Shown: positions 25,705 through 35,586 of the stretch, piece by piece
Layout of the letters: the number at the start of each line of letters is the position of its first letter
Position numbering within the stretch: position 1 is the first letter of the stretch
From: Bacteroidales bacterium UBA1184
GTDB lineage: Bacteria; Bacteroidota; Bacteroidia; Bacteroidales; ML635J-15
Direction of reading: 5' to 3'
DNA length: 64,000 nucleotides
Assembly: GCA_002310235.1 (NCBI GenBank)
Contig: DBYO01000049.1
Location: forward strand, 46,689-110,688
Translations under genes and position numbers: made by a program
The notes under the pieces: model-generated
What the model was told of the DNA's origin: nothing
Database searches by the model: none
The model's input: only the letters and a program-made list of their open reading frames with translations

Positions 25705-27237
25705 ATGAAGATTATACGAAATTTATTTAGATGGATTGTAGGAGCAACATTCTTGTTCTCAGGTTTTGTGAAGGTTATCGATCCTCTAGGCTATGGATAC
25801 AAGATTGCAGACTATCTTGAGGCGATGAACCTTTCTGCTATTGATGGTGCAGCTTTGCCATTGGCAATTGCTCTTTCTGTATTGGAATTAGTGATAGGTT
25901 TTTCTTTGTTTTTTAACCAACTTCCAAAACTCGGAGCCTTGGGTGCATTGCTTATGATGGTGTTCTTCACTCCGCTGACATTATGGTTGGCTATTGCTAA
26001 TCCTGTGTCGGATTGCGGATGTTTTGGCGATGCACTAGTGATAACCAACTGGCAGACTTTCTTCAAAAATCTTGTTCTGTTAGCTATGGCAATATTGCTT
26101 TTCTGGCAGCGTAAGAAGCTGAAAACTACATACCATACTGGAATACAATGGGTAATAATGTTTGTTGTTGGTTTCGCTTCTCTCGGACTTGGCTTATATT
26201 GCCTTAAGACTCTGCCTATTATCGATTTCCGTCCATATCATATTGGAGCTAATATTGCAGAGGGAATGGTTGTCCCTGAAGATGCTCCAAAACCTGTGGT
26301 TGAAAGCTATTTTGTTTACGAAAAAGGTGGTAAGCAGCAGGAGTTCACCATTGACAATCTGCCCGATTCTACATGGAAATTTGTCGATGCAAAGCATAAT
26401 GTAATCGATCCTGGCTATGTGCCACCTATTCACGATTTTACAATGACTAAACCTTTTGCTGGCGGTTCGTCGGTACAAGTTGATGTGTATGGTATTGAGC
26501 TTGTGTACAAAAATGAAGACGGCGAACAGATGTATGCCGATGTTACATCGGTTCCAGATGCGTCGTGGAAATACGACCACTATATGTGCGATGATTGCGA
26601 AAGTGATATCGATGTTGCAAAGATTAGGATAATATACAACGATGCAGAAGGGAAACCTGTTGTCCTAGGTGTTGATGAAGCTCCTGAGGAACTCGAATTC
26701 GCCGATGCCGAATATGTGGACGAAAGTGGTCCCGACGACATCGCTCCATCGGTATTGGCTGACGAAAGATATTCGTTCTTGATGATATCGTTGCGCCTCG
26801 AAGATATGGAAACTGAACATCTTGCCGAATTTGACTCGATAGCTCATTTCGCAGCCGATAATAATATGGGATTCTATTGCATGACATCGTCTAACGAGGC
26901 TGAGATTACAAACTTTATTAACGAATACAATCCCAAATACAAATTCTACAATACAGATCCTATAACTTTGAAGACTATAGTTCGTTCAAATCCAGGTCTT
27001 TTGCTTATCCGTAAAGGTACAGTGCTTGGAAAGTGGCACGATGGTAATTTGCCTAAGGTCGAAACTCTCAAAAACGATTTGACAGGCAGCTCAATGACAT
27101 ATCAGCACAATCAGCGCGACAGATTGCTGTACATTGTATGGATACTCTCGACATTGCTGGTAATGGCATTGATAAGAATTGTCTATAATTGGTTGCTTAA
27201 GAATAGATATATTAACGATAAAAATGATTTGTTATGA
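25705..27237 (+). CDS. DoxX/MauE-type membrane protein fused to a thioredoxin-like domain
   Basis: 510 residues. Residues 1 to about 165 form a four-helix DoxX/MauE-like membrane domain (MKIIRNLFRWIVGATFLFSG, VKVIDPLGYGYKIADYLEA) with the SDCGCFGDAL motif typical of MauE-like proteins. Residues about 190-350 hold a duplicated small module (FVYEKGGKQQEFTIDNLPDSTWKF; GIELVYKNEDGEQMYADVTSVPDASWKY) and a CDDC pair near residue 295. Residues about 360-465 look like a thioredoxin fold without the CxxC (FAADNNMGFYCMTSSNEAEI, NPGLLLIRKGTVLGKWHDGN). A last helix and a basic tail close the protein. Large Bacteroidetes members of this kind are often next to tpiA, as here, where the start of tpiA overlaps this stop by 4 nt. 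A role in periplasmic redox handling is inferred. Confidence 0.8.
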   Translation: MKIIRNLFRWIVGATFLFSGFVKVIDPLGYGYKIADYLEAMNLSAIDGAALPLAIALSVLELVIGFSLFFNQLPKLGALGALLMMVFFTPLTLWLAIANPVSDCGCFGDALVITNWQTFFKNLVLLAMAILLFWQRKKLKTTYHTGIQWVIMFVVGFASLGLGLYCLKTLPIIDFRPYHIGANIAEGMVVPEDAPKPVVESYFVYEKGGKQQEFTIDNLPDSTWKFVDAKHNVIDPGYVPPIHDFTMTKPFAGGSSVQVDVYGIELVYKNEDGEQMYADVTSVPDASWKYDHYMCDDCESDIDVAKIRIIYNDAEGKPVVLGVDEAPEELEFADAEYVDESGPDDIAPSVLADERYSFLMISLRLEDMETEHLAEFDSIAHFAADNNMGFYCMTSSNEAEITNFINEYNPKYKFYNTDPITLKTIVRSNPGLLLIRKGTVLGKWHDGNLPKVETLKNDLTGSSMTYQHNQRDRLLYIVWILSTLLVMALIRIVYNWLLKNRYINDKNDLL

Positions 27238-27995
27238 GAAAGAAAATTGTTGCAGGAAACTGGAAAATGAACACTACTGTAAGTCAGGGCAAGGCTTTGG
27301 CCGAAGAGTTGAACGCCTTCATGAAGACTTATGATATGCCAGCTAACAAGACCGTAATTATTGGAACTCCGTTTACTCATTTGTCCACATGCGTTGCTGC
27401 CGTCGATACAAAGAAAATACATGTTTCGGCACAGAACTGCTCGCAATATGAGAAAGGCGCATATACTGGCGAAGTTGCAGCAAACATGATTAAAGATCTC
27501 GGCGTTGAGTTTACTATAATCGGACATAGCGAGCGCCGTCAGTATTTTGGCGATACCGATGAGGTTATTGCTACTAAGCTGGATCAGTGCTATGCCAACG
27601 GGCTGTCACCAATACTTTGCTGTGGCGAAAAACTTGAAGAACGCGAGGCAGGAAAGCATTTTGAGGTCATTGAGTCGCAGTTGCGCAATGCTCTTAAGAA
27701 TGTTTCGGCTGACAACTTCAAGAATACTATTGTTGCATACGAACCAGTATGGGCAATAGGTACAGGCAAGACCGCTACTCCAGAGCAAGCCGAAGAAATA
27801 CATGCTTTTATCCGTGGATTGTTGGCAAAGTTATACAATGCACAGATTGCTGACGATACAACTATTCTTTACGGAGGTAGTGTAAATGCTGGCAATGCAG
27901 CTAATTTGTTCGCTCAGCCCGATATCGATGGCGGACTTGTTGGCGGAGCTTCGCTCAAGGCTAACGATTTCATTAGCATAATAAAGGCTATTTAG
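27234..27995 (+). CDS. tpiA: Triose-phosphate isomerase
   Basis: 253 residues, interconverting dihydroxyacetone phosphate and glyceraldehyde 3-phosphate. It opens MRKKIVAGNWKMNTT with the catalytic Lys in NWKMN. His is in IIGHSERRQYFGD, and Glu is in the YEPVWAIGTGKTATPEQ loop. ILYGGSVNAGNA and DGGLVGGASLKANDF form the phosphate-binding end. The ATG overlaps the stop of the DoxX fusion as ATGA. It ends the tmk-doxX-tpiA operon. All active-site residues are intact, unlike the Pgk homologue at 7452. Confidence 0.97.
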   Translation: MRKKIVAGNWKMNTTVSQGKALAEELNAFMKTYDMPANKTVIIGTPFTHLSTCVAAVDTKKIHVSAQNCSQYEKGAYTGEVAANMIKDLGVEFTIIGHSERRQYFGDTDEVIATKLDQCYANGLSPILCCGEKLEEREAGKHFEVIESQLRNALKNVSADNFKNTIVAYEPVWAIGTGKTATPEQAEEIHAFIRGLLAKLYNAQIADDTTILYGGSVNAGNAANLFAQPDIDGGLVGGASLKANDFISIIKAI

Positions 27996-28009
27996 TAGTA
28001 ACGATACAT

Positions 28010-28046
28010 GGCATGGGAAAGATATATCTTGCCCATGCCGTTTTTT
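28010..28046 (+). terminator. Rho-independent terminator after tpiA
   Basis: A stem of about 15 bp with one mismatch (GGCATGGG...CCCATGCC, with an inner AAGATA/TATCTT) followed by six T residues. Confidence 0.85.
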
Positions 28047-28084
28047 GATTGTGCAATAAAAGACATAAACGTAAAATAAAGTAT

Positions 28085-28906
28085 ATGAACTATTTGGAAC
28101 TTTCAATCGAGATACCTCGTAGCAATCCGTCCCTTTCCGATATATTGGTGGCGTTCCTCGCAGAACAGAATTTCGACAGTTTTAGTGAGGAGAATGGAAA
28201 ACTATTGGCTTATGTGGCCGAGGATAAATATGTTAGGGCTGATGTTGACGAAATATTAGGTCAATTTGGCGTGGAGGCATCCGTAAAAGTCATTCCGCAA
28301 GAGAACTGGAACAAGCAGTGGGAAGAAAACTTTTCGCCAATAGTCGTTGACGATAATCTTGCTATCAAGGCTCCTTTCCATTCCGAAACGTTCAATACTA
28401 AACATACGATTGTAATAGAACCCAAAATGTCGTTCGGAACAGGTCATCATGCAACTACATCGATGATGTGCCGCCTGATTGCCGAACTTGACCTAAATGG
28501 TAAAACAGGTCTTGACATGGGATGTGGAACAGGAATTTTGGCGATATATGCGTCAATTCTTGGAGCTGCAAAGATATATGCAATAGATATCGATGAGTGG
28601 GCTTACGAGAATACAGAAGAAAATGCGGCTCGAAATGGTGTCGGCAATATTATAGCATCGCAGGGCGATGTGGAGGATATTCCCGAGGTGGATTACGATT
28701 TCGTATTTGCAAACATAAATCTCAATATCCTGAAAAAACAAATACCAACATATGCTCGTCTTATGAAAAAGAATGCGGTATTGCTTCTGAGCGGGTTCTT
28801 CTTAACCGAAATTGATCAGATAAAGCAAGTTTGTGCCGATTGTGGCCTTACCTTTGCAAAGTGTATTTCAGAAGAGGAATGGACGGCTTGTGTATTTGAA
28901 AAATAG
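28085..28906 (+). CDS. prmA: Ribosomal protein L11 methyltransferase
   Basis: 273 residues from the ATG at 28085; an in-frame upstream ATG would add 12 basic residues not seen in the family. The N-terminal substrate-recognition domain (about 1-85, MNYLELSIEIPRSNPSLSDI, ENWNKQWEENFSPIVV) precedes the SAM-dependent methyltransferase domain. Its motifs are PKMSFGTGHHATTSMM, LDMGCGTGILAIYA (about 142-155) and FANINLNILKKQ. It trimethylates ribosomal protein L11. It heads a long co-directional run and is followed after 9 nt by the 1545-residue exported protein. No -7 box was found in the short gap after the tpiA terminator. Confidence 0.93.
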   Translation: MNYLELSIEIPRSNPSLSDILVAFLAEQNFDSFSEENGKLLAYVAEDKYVRADVDEILGQFGVEASVKVIPQENWNKQWEENFSPIVVDDNLAIKAPFHSETFNTKHTIVIEPKMSFGTGHHATTSMMCRLIAELDLNGKTGLDMGCGTGILAIYASILGAAKIYAIDIDEWAYENTEENAARNGVGNIIASQGDVEDIPEVDYDFVFANINLNILKKQIPTYARLMKKNAVLLLSGFFLTEIDQIKQVCADCGLTFAKCISEEEWTACVFEK

Positions 28907-28915
28907 ACTGATAAT

Positions 28916-31900
28916 ATGAAAAAATTATTTGCTATATTGATATTCGGCTTTGTTGCTTTGGGAGCATCGGCTCAGTTTACCATGGAACCCACCAAATTTG
29001 GAAAGGAATTTGCGCAACAGCTTACTTTTACAGGCGATATGCGCAAAGATGGTGCTGGCATGCAAAAGGAATTCCTTGCTTTTTGGCAGTCTGATACGCT
29101 TACTTCGCCTCAGCGCGACAACTTTATCAGAACTGTGAACCAGTTGTTGTCCAAAGGTTGCAAACCATATCCCGATTTTGTACGTTTTACAAATATCCTT
29201 ATGACATTTAAGCGTCGTGGGTACGATTATAGTCAGTATGAGAAATATGAAAAGACTTTGCAGGACATGGTCGCTGCTGGCCGAAAAACCAGAGTTAACG
29301 ACCTCTCTGAGTTCTTGATGAATATAAACTTGCTAGTAACTAAGAATATAATAGCCAACAATCAGCGTACTAACTGGACGGTCAACAAAATGAACTTTTT
29401 GTTTTTGCACGAAAATGGAAGTTTTAAAATAAAGTTCGATGATGTTGATCTAGTTGGTCACCAAGATAGGGATAGCTTGAAATTGTATGCTACTTCGGGA
29501 GTGCTTGATCCAATAGCTAAGACTTGGGTTGGAAAAGGCGGAACTCTGGGTTGGGAGCGTGTTGGCTATCCAATCGACAGTATGAGCGTAATTGTTGATA
29601 ATTATACGCTTAATATGACAGAAATCGCATTAAAGGCCGATAGTGTAGTGTTTCACAACAAGTATTACTTCACTCAGGATTTGATGGGAGACTTGCTTGA
29701 TAAGGCACAGAATGGCGAGAAGCCATACAAGTCGTCGTATCCGCGTTTTACAAGTTATTCTCAAAACTTTGATATAAAAGACATTGTAAAAGATGTTGAC
29801 TATCGTGGCGGTTTATCAGTAAGAGGTAGGAATTTTATAGGTAGCGGAACCGACAACAATAAGGCCGAAATACGAATAACCAAGAACGATAGTGTTTCGT
29901 TTAGCGCATATGCAAATTCTTTTGTTTTTGATCCAGAGAAAATTGTTTCCGACGATTGCGAAATAGTGCTTCGGCTAGGAACAGATTCTATATATCATCC
30001 TTCGGTTACAATGCGTTATACTTTGGTGAAACGCAAATTTGAAAAGGAGCAGCAGGAGAAGACTGGTCGTAACCGTAAGGCGGAGAAGCAATACGATTAT
30101 AAAGAAAATGGATACCTTGAGGTTATTAGGACTAAGGAAGGCCGTTCCAACATAAATTTTGTCGATACCTATCATCAGCTTTCTATGGACTTTACATCAT
30201 TGAAATGGGTGATAGACAAGCCTGTAATCGACTTAGCTACTATTAATACACAGGGAACTCCTAGCGAAGTGGTTTTCGAGTCGGCTGATTATTATACATA
30301 CGACAAGTACCGGGCGTTGAAAAAACAGGATGCACGCAATCCTCTCGAAGTAATCGCATCGGTGGTTAGTTATGTGGGAGGATACCCCGAGTTTACACTT
30401 ACCGACTTGTGCAATTATATGAAAGTGGGTCGCGATCAGGCTTTGCAGCTTGTGTATGCTATGACCTACAAGGGATATATTTCATACGATCAGTCAAAAG
30501 AAATTATCAAAGTTCACGATGAAACTTGGCGATTCCTAGCCGCTCATAATGGCGATTCCGATTCCGATGTAATATTGTTTTACAGTAAAGTAAAATCGGC
30601 CGAAGGCGTAATGGTTGACAAGGATACCAAACAGGTGGTACAGAGTGCAATAGGAAACGATACTGTAGCAAATGCAAAATTAAGCCTTGCTAATTTCGAC
30701 TTGAAGATGTTCGGTGTGCCATATGTGCATCTATCCGATTCTCAAAATGTTACGGTGTATCCTAAGGGAAATAAATTGGTTATTCAAAAGAATAGAAACT
30801 TTATTTTTGACGGGTTGTTGCAGGCAGGACAATTCTATATGTATGGTTCCGGCTTCCGTTTTGACTATGGTATGTTCAAGATTGATGTGCCAAATTGCGA
30901 TTCAATGAAAATTGTGGCAATGACTACTCCCGAAATGGGTTTTCTCGATCAAAACGGACAGACCAAGGTTGCTATTGTTAGAAATAAACTCGAAAACCTG
31001 TCTGGGGATTTCTATATTGATTATCCTAACAACAAGTCGGGATTTGCCGACTACAAGGAGTATCCTAAATTGGTGTCGAAAAAGGATTCATATGTTTATT
31101 ATGATAGCCCTCAAGTTTACAATGGAATATACGAGAGGGATAAATTCTATTTTAAGATAGATCCGTTTACCCTTGATAGTATCGAAGGATATAACAAGGA
31201 TAACATACATTTCAGTGGCGTGCTTGTAAGTGGAGGAATAATTCCTGATCTGAACGAGACACTTGTAGTACGACAGAGCGACTGGTCGCTAGGATTCGAA
31301 TATAAGACTCCAGCTTCTGGAATGCCTATATATAACGGCAAGGCAACCTTTAAGAATGTTATCGATTTGAGCAATAAGGGATTGCGCGCAGATGGAACAA
31401 TCAATTATCTTAGTACTACATTCAGTGATGCCTACGTTACATTGTTCCCCGACGAGATGGAGGGGCACTCTAAAAACATGGTTATGGAACAGCGTAAATC
31501 ACCTGTAGAGTTCCCCAAAGTTGTAGGTGTGGAAAATTCTCTGCGTTGGAAAGTAAGTAAGGATAAGTTCCATGTGGAAAAAGATACATCCAATTTCGTT
31601 ATGTATGATGGTAAGGCTAAATTAGACGGTAATTTGGTAATAACCTCCAAGGGATTGCATGGCGAGGGAACGACCTTTATTGATAAGGCTATGCTTGAGT
31701 CGAAAGATTTTGTTTATAACAAGGATGTCTTTGATGCCGATACTGCCGATTTTAGTATTTTCGGAGCTAACGTTTCTGACAGAGTGTTTGACGGTTCTGG
31801 TCAGAAGGCACATATCGACTTCTTGGCAAAGCAGGGTGATTTTACGTCAAACGGCGATATGTCGGAGCAAAATTTTCCATATAACAAGTATAAGTGTAAG

Positions 31901-33553
31901 GCCGACAAGACGATTTGGTATATGGACAAAGAAGAACTTGCATTCACTACAAGAAAAGAGATTCTCGACAATATAAAGAATATAGATCCTGAGCAGGATT
32001 GGGATAAGTGGGAGTCTGCATTCTTGAGTAGTTCTAGGTTTGAGTCGTATATGACGGGACAGGATAATTTGGCGTTTTTTGTACCAGAAGCTGTTTATAG
32101 TTATACCAGAAACAAGCATGTGATTACAGGAAAGAACATTGGTGTGATTAGAGTTGCTGATGCGGCTATATTCCCGTCCGAAGATGTAATCATTAGGGAT
32201 AATGCTGCTATGGACACCTTGCGAAAAGCAAAGATTACAGCCAATGTAACAAACGAGTACTATAAATTCTATGATGCAACGGTAAGTATTAAAGGAAAAC
32301 GCGACTACACGGCAGATGCTTCCTACGATTATATCAACGAAACCAAGCAGCCGCAGAAGATTTATTTCTCAGACATTGGCGTTGTAGAAGGCGAAACACG
32401 TGCTCATGGCGAAATATTGGAGCCTGACAACTACAATATTACAAGACACTTTGCATATCAGGGTAGTGTCAATGTATATGCTGGAATCGATTCTCTCGAA
32501 TATGTTGGTGCCGCACGTATAAATTACGAGTGCGATACAGCTCCACAATGGTTTAAATTTAAGGCTTTTGTCAATCCAGAAGCTGCGTTTATTCCGATAA
32601 ACAAAGATTTCAAGAGCATAAACAACATGGTTTTGCGAACCTCGATTATGTATGGTAATAATACTGTGTATCCAGCATTTATAGCTAAGCGTAGAGGAAC
32701 CGCCGATGAGGCGCTATTCGATGTAAATGGATATCTTTACTATAATGCAGATTCAAGCCGATATGAGATTTCTTCATTAGAAAAGCTCAACGAGCATAAC
32801 CTGCCAGGCAACTATATGTCGATCGATGAAAGTACATGTAATATCAAAGGAGAAGGACAGTTTATATTTAGTAAGAACCTTACATATACGTTTAACGTAA
32901 ATTCATTTGGAACCTTCGATTACAATGTGGAAACCGATACGGTAACTTTCAATACTACAATGTTTATAAACATGCCGTTACCATCTGCTGCATATGATTA
33001 TATGGCTAAGACAATACCGGCCACAAGTTCCGAATTTGTTGACGAAAACGACGAGTCGTATCACATTGCTTTGAAGCAGTTCCTTGATACTGCCGAGTAT
33101 AACAAATATATGACCAATGTAAGTTTCGGTAACTACGATAAGTTGCCAAAGATGCTTATCGAAAACAAGGTGGTATTGACCGACCTTAAGTTCATATACG
33201 ACCGCAAGTCGCAGACTCGCGGGATGGTATGCGGAGGACCTATAGGTTTTGTTAGTTTCGGAAAACACAGAGTATCTCGATATGTAAGCGGTTTTGTGAG
33301 AATAGTAAAGACCAAGGGCGCTGAGGCTTTCGAAATGCTTGTCGAACCAGATGATAAGACATGGTTCTATTTTATGTATAAGAACGGTGTATTGAAGACC
33401 ATCTCAAGCGAGGAGAAGTATAATTCGATTATTGCAGAATCCAAGGAGAAACCGCTCGATAATTATTCTGTAGTGCTAGAAGGTACTGCCGACAAGAACA
33501 AGTTTAAGAAGGATATGGACAAAAAATTCCAGAATACCGAAAGTGAATACTAG
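28916..33553 (+). CDS. Giant exported protein of unknown function (1545 residues)
   Basis: It has a signal peptide MKKLFAILIFGFVALGASAQ. A helical region follows to about 150 (MEPTKFGKEFAQQLTF, DFVRFTNILMTFKRRG). The rest is mostly strand-rich and lacks cysteine-rich, PKD or sorting domains; it ends KKDMDKKFQNTESEY. One stretch near 490-535 (YPEFTLTDLCNYMKVGRDQA, AMTYKGYISYDQSKEIIKVH) has the look of a winged-helix-like fold, odd in an exported protein. Several similar strand blocks (for example GKAKLDGNLVITSKGLHGEG and GKATFKNVIDLSNKGLRADG) suggest internal repeats. I do not recognise the family, though I believe it is conserved in Bacteroidetes. Its stop overlaps the GTG start of the GWxTD lipoprotein by 11 nt, indicating joint expression and perhaps joint function at the envelope. 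Confidence 0.75.
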   Translation: MKKLFAILIFGFVALGASAQFTMEPTKFGKEFAQQLTFTGDMRKDGAGMQKEFLAFWQSDTLTSPQRDNFIRTVNQLLSKGCKPYPDFVRFTNILMTFKRRGYDYSQYEKYEKTLQDMVAAGRKTRVNDLSEFLMNINLLVTKNIIANNQRTNWTVNKMNFLFLHENGSFKIKFDDVDLVGHQDRDSLKLYATSGVLDPIAKTWVGKGGTLGWERVGYPIDSMSVIVDNYTLNMTEIALKADSVVFHNKYYFTQDLMGDLLDKAQNGEKPYKSSYPRFTSYSQNFDIKDIVKDVDYRGGLSVRGRNFIGSGTDNNKAEIRITKNDSVSFSAYANSFVFDPEKIVSDDCEIVLRLGTDSIYHPSVTMRYTLVKRKFEKEQQEKTGRNRKAEKQYDYKENGYLEVIRTKEGRSNINFVDTYHQLSMDFTSLKWVIDKPVIDLATINTQGTPSEVVFESADYYTYDKYRALKKQDARNPLEVIASVVSYVGGYPEFTLTDLCNYMKVGRDQALQLVYAMTYKGYISYDQSKEIIKVHDETWRFLAAHNGDSDSDVILFYSKVKSAEGVMVDKDTKQVVQSAIGNDTVANAKLSLANFDLKMFGVPYVHLSDSQNVTVYPKGNKLVIQKNRNFIFDGLLQAGQFYMYGSGFRFDYGMFKIDVPNCDSMKIVAMTTPEMGFLDQNGQTKVAIVRNKLENLSGDFYIDYPNNKSGFADYKEYPKLVSKKDSYVYYDSPQVYNGIYERDKFYFKIDPFTLDSIEGYNKDNIHFSGVLVSGGIIPDLNETLVVRQSDWSLGFEYKTPASGMPIYNGKATFKNVIDLSNKGLRADGTINYLSTTFSDAYVTLFPDEMEGHSKNMVMEQRKSPVEFPKVVGVENSLRWKVSKDKFHVEKDTSNFVMYDGKAKLDGNLVITSKGLHGEGTTFIDKAMLESKDFVYNKDVFDADTADFSIFGANVSDRVFDGSGQKAHIDFLAKQGDFTSNGDMSEQNFPYNKYKCKADKTIWYMDKEELAFTTRKEILDNIKNIDPEQDWDKWESAFLSSSRFESYMTGQDNLAFFVPEAVYSYTRNKHVITGKNIGVIRVADAAIFPSEDVIIRDNAAMDTLRKAKITANVTNEYYKFYDATVSIKGKRDYTADASYDYINETKQPQKIYFSDIGVVEGETRAHGEILEPDNYNITRHFAYQGSVNVYAGIDSLEYVGAARINYECDTAPQWFKFKAFVNPEAAFIPINKDFKSINNMVLRTSIMYGNNTVYPAFIAKRRGTADEALFDVNGYLYYNADSSRYEISSLEKLNEHNLPGNYMSIDESTCNIKGEGQFIFSKNLTYTFNVNSFGTFDYNVETDTVTFNTTMFINMPLPSAAYDYMAKTIPATSSEFVDENDESYHIALKQFLDTAEYNKYMTNVSFGNYDKLPKMLIENKVVLTDLKFIYDRKSQTRGMVCGGPIGFVSFGKHRVSRYVSGFVRIVKTKGAEAFEMLVEPDDKTWFYFMYKNGVLKTISSEEKYNSIIAESKEKPLDNYSVVLEGTADKNKFKKDMDKKFQNTESEY

Positions 33554-34826
33554 GTCGTTTGTATATATATTGCTGATAGTTGTGCTCGCATCGTTAGGCG
33601 GCTGCTTTACTTTGCCGCAGAATAATGCTACATCTAATGCTGTCCAGTCTAAGTCAAATGCTTCCGATTTTTCGGCAATGTACAATCCTAGCAGTTCTGT
33701 TGTGAATCCTCAGATCGCGACAGCAGTTCTGTCCGAAAATGAAGCCGATGTTTTCTTTAGGATTAGGACACAGGAAATAAAAAACGCTCTAGCAAATCCT
33801 TTAAATAAAGAATTTGGTCTGTATGTGAAATATTATCTTCGCCGTGCCGATGATTTCCATATTGTCGATACCGCTTCTATGCGATTTAGCTTTAATGTGT
33901 TAGACGGAGAATACGTGTATGGCCATTTCAAAATTGGAATTAGAGAAAATATTCGCTATAAGTTGGTTGTTGATTTTGTAAACATGCAATACAATGTCCG
34001 CAAGCGGCTTTTATGTGATATAAAGAACACACAAGGTTTCCATGATGGCAACTTTATGGTAAAAACTCTTTCTGGAGAGATTCTTTTTTCAAATGTAGTG
34101 AGGTCTGGTCAGCCTATCCGCGTGTTTGGTCCACGTAATAAGGAAACTGTTGATGTGGAGTATTATGCACAGAAACCATATGTTCCTCTATCTCCGTATT
34201 GGAGTTCTTCTTTAAAATCCGCGACTATTCCTGATTCCGTTTTCAGGTATAGATTTGGCGATACTATAAGTTTTGAGGCTCCTGGCTTATATGCATTGGG
34301 TTCTACGCAAAAGAATGATAAATTTGGCATAGTGGTTACTAAAAATCTTATGTATCCTAATGTAACTACTGTTGCCGATATGCTTGAACCAATGAAACTT
34401 ATATGTACAGGACGCGAATATGAATTGATTGATTCTTCTTCAAATACCAAAAAGTCCGTCGATGCTTTTTGGCTTGGACTATCGAAGAACGAAAAGAATG
34501 CCAAGGAGCAGATACGTGTTTTTTATAGCCGCGTTGCATTGTCAAACATGCTGTTTGCCAGTAGCGATGAGGGGTGGCGTACCGATCGGGGGATGATATA
34601 TATTATGTTGGGGCCTCCAACAGTCGTTAATATTACGCCTACTAGTGAGGAGTGGTCGTATGGTAGCGGCCAGCAAAGCATGGTGTTTACTTTTGAAAAT
34701 TATTCGGGACTTCGTAACGACTTTTCGTTGCTTAGGTCTAATACATATCAGTCTATCTGGCAGCAGGTACTGGCAACCTGGCGGTCGGGTAAAATATTTA
34801 CAGTATCAAAATTGAACAATGAGTGA
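33543..34826 (+). CDS. GWxTD-domain lipoprotein
   Basis: 427 residues from a GTG inside the end of the upstream gene. It has a hydrophobic leader and lipobox LGGC (Cys21), so it is probably anchored to the outer membrane facing the periplasm. The middle part is strand-rich (VFFRIRTQEIKNALANPLNK, FGLYVKYYLRRADDFHIVD). The C-terminal GWxTD domain has IRVFYSRVALSNMLFASSDE, GWRTDRGMIYIMLGPP (Gly344-Trp345-Arg-Thr-Asp348) and EEWSYG. GWxTD proteins are widespread in Bacteroidetes and related phyla, and their function is not settled. The 3' end overlaps rlmB by 8 nt. Overlaps on both sides tie it to the 1545-residue exported protein and the rRNA methyltransferase. Confidence 0.88.
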   Translation: MNTRSFVYILLIVVLASLGGCFTLPQNNATSNAVQSKSNASDFSAMYNPSSSVVNPQIATAVLSENEADVFFRIRTQEIKNALANPLNKEFGLYVKYYLRRADDFHIVDTASMRFSFNVLDGEYVYGHFKIGIRENIRYKLVVDFVNMQYNVRKRLLCDIKNTQGFHDGNFMVKTLSGEILFSNVVRSGQPIRVFGPRNKETVDVEYYAQKPYVPLSPYWSSSLKSATIPDSVFRYRFGDTISFEAPGLYALGSTQKNDKFGIVVTKNLMYPNVTTVADMLEPMKLICTGREYELIDSSSNTKKSVDAFWLGLSKNEKNAKEQIRVFYSRVALSNMLFASSDEGWRTDRGMIYIMLGPPTVVNITPTSEEWSYGSGQQSMVFTFENYSGLRNDFSLLRSNTYQSIWQQVLATWRSGKIFTVSKLNNE

Positions 34827-35568
34827 TTTTATTTTTGGAATAAGGCCTGTGCTCGAGGCAATAAATGCTGGGCAGCAGATTGACAAGGTTCTTGTAAGGC
34901 AGAACATGACGGGTGACCTTTCGGTGGAACTTATGGCTACGTTGCGACGCAACAAACTGAATATACAGTATGTGCCAGCCGAAAAACTTGACAAGATTAC
35001 AAACCGAAATCATCAAGGGGTGGTGGCATACATTTCTCCAGTTTCGTATCAGAACCTTGAAAATGTTGTGATGTCTGCTTTTGAAGAAGGGCGTAATCCT
35101 ATTGTTGTAATCCTTGATGGAATTACCGATGTACGCAACTTTGGTGCTATCGCCCGTACATGCGAATGTGCTGGAGTGACAGCCATCGTGATTCCTGAAA
35201 CTAATTCGGCAAGAATTACCGAGGATGCAATAAAGACTTCGGCGGGTGCACTATACAATATTCCTGTATGTCGCGAAAAAAATCTGGTTGATTCAGTTCT
35301 CTTCCTTCAACAAAGTGGTTTCACGGTGTATGCTGCTACCGAAAAGACAGAAAATGTGGTTTATAACGAGGATTTTTCACAGCCTACGGCATTGATTATG
35401 GGCGCCGAGGATGTCGGTGTTTCGAAGACTATGCAGAAACGCGCCGATAGGCTTGTTAAGATACCTATGTACGGCAAGACAGAGTCTCTCAATGTTTCAG
35501 TGTCAACAGCTGTATTGGTGTACGAGGTGGTGCGTCAGCAAAGTGCAAATAAAAATGATGTTAAATAG
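34819..35568 (+). CDS. rlmB: TrmH/SpoU-family 23S rRNA 2'-O-methyltransferase (RlmB-like)
   Basis: 249 residues. An N-terminal substrate-binding domain (FIFGIRPVLEAINAGQQIDKVLV, NRNHQGVVAY) is followed by the SPOUT knot. Knot motifs are ILDGITDVRNFGAIARTCE, SARITEDAIKTSAGAL, LIMGAEDVGVSKTM and IPMYGKTESLNVSVSTAVL. These are the three classical SpoU motifs, intact. In E. coli, RlmB methylates G2251 of 23S rRNA; the exact site here is inferred. It overlaps the GWxTD gene by 8 nt and is followed after 18 nt by purH. Confidence 0.92.
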   Translation: MSDFIFGIRPVLEAINAGQQIDKVLVRQNMTGDLSVELMATLRRNKLNIQYVPAEKLDKITNRNHQGVVAYISPVSYQNLENVVMSAFEEGRNPIVVILDGITDVRNFGAIARTCECAGVTAIVIPETNSARITEDAIKTSAGALYNIPVCREKNLVDSVLFLQQSGFTVYAATEKTENVVYNEDFSQPTALIMGAEDVGVSKTMQKRADRLVKIPMYGKTESLNVSVSTAVLVYEVVRQQSANKNDVK

Positions 35569-35586
35569 TATTAAAAAATAAGATAT

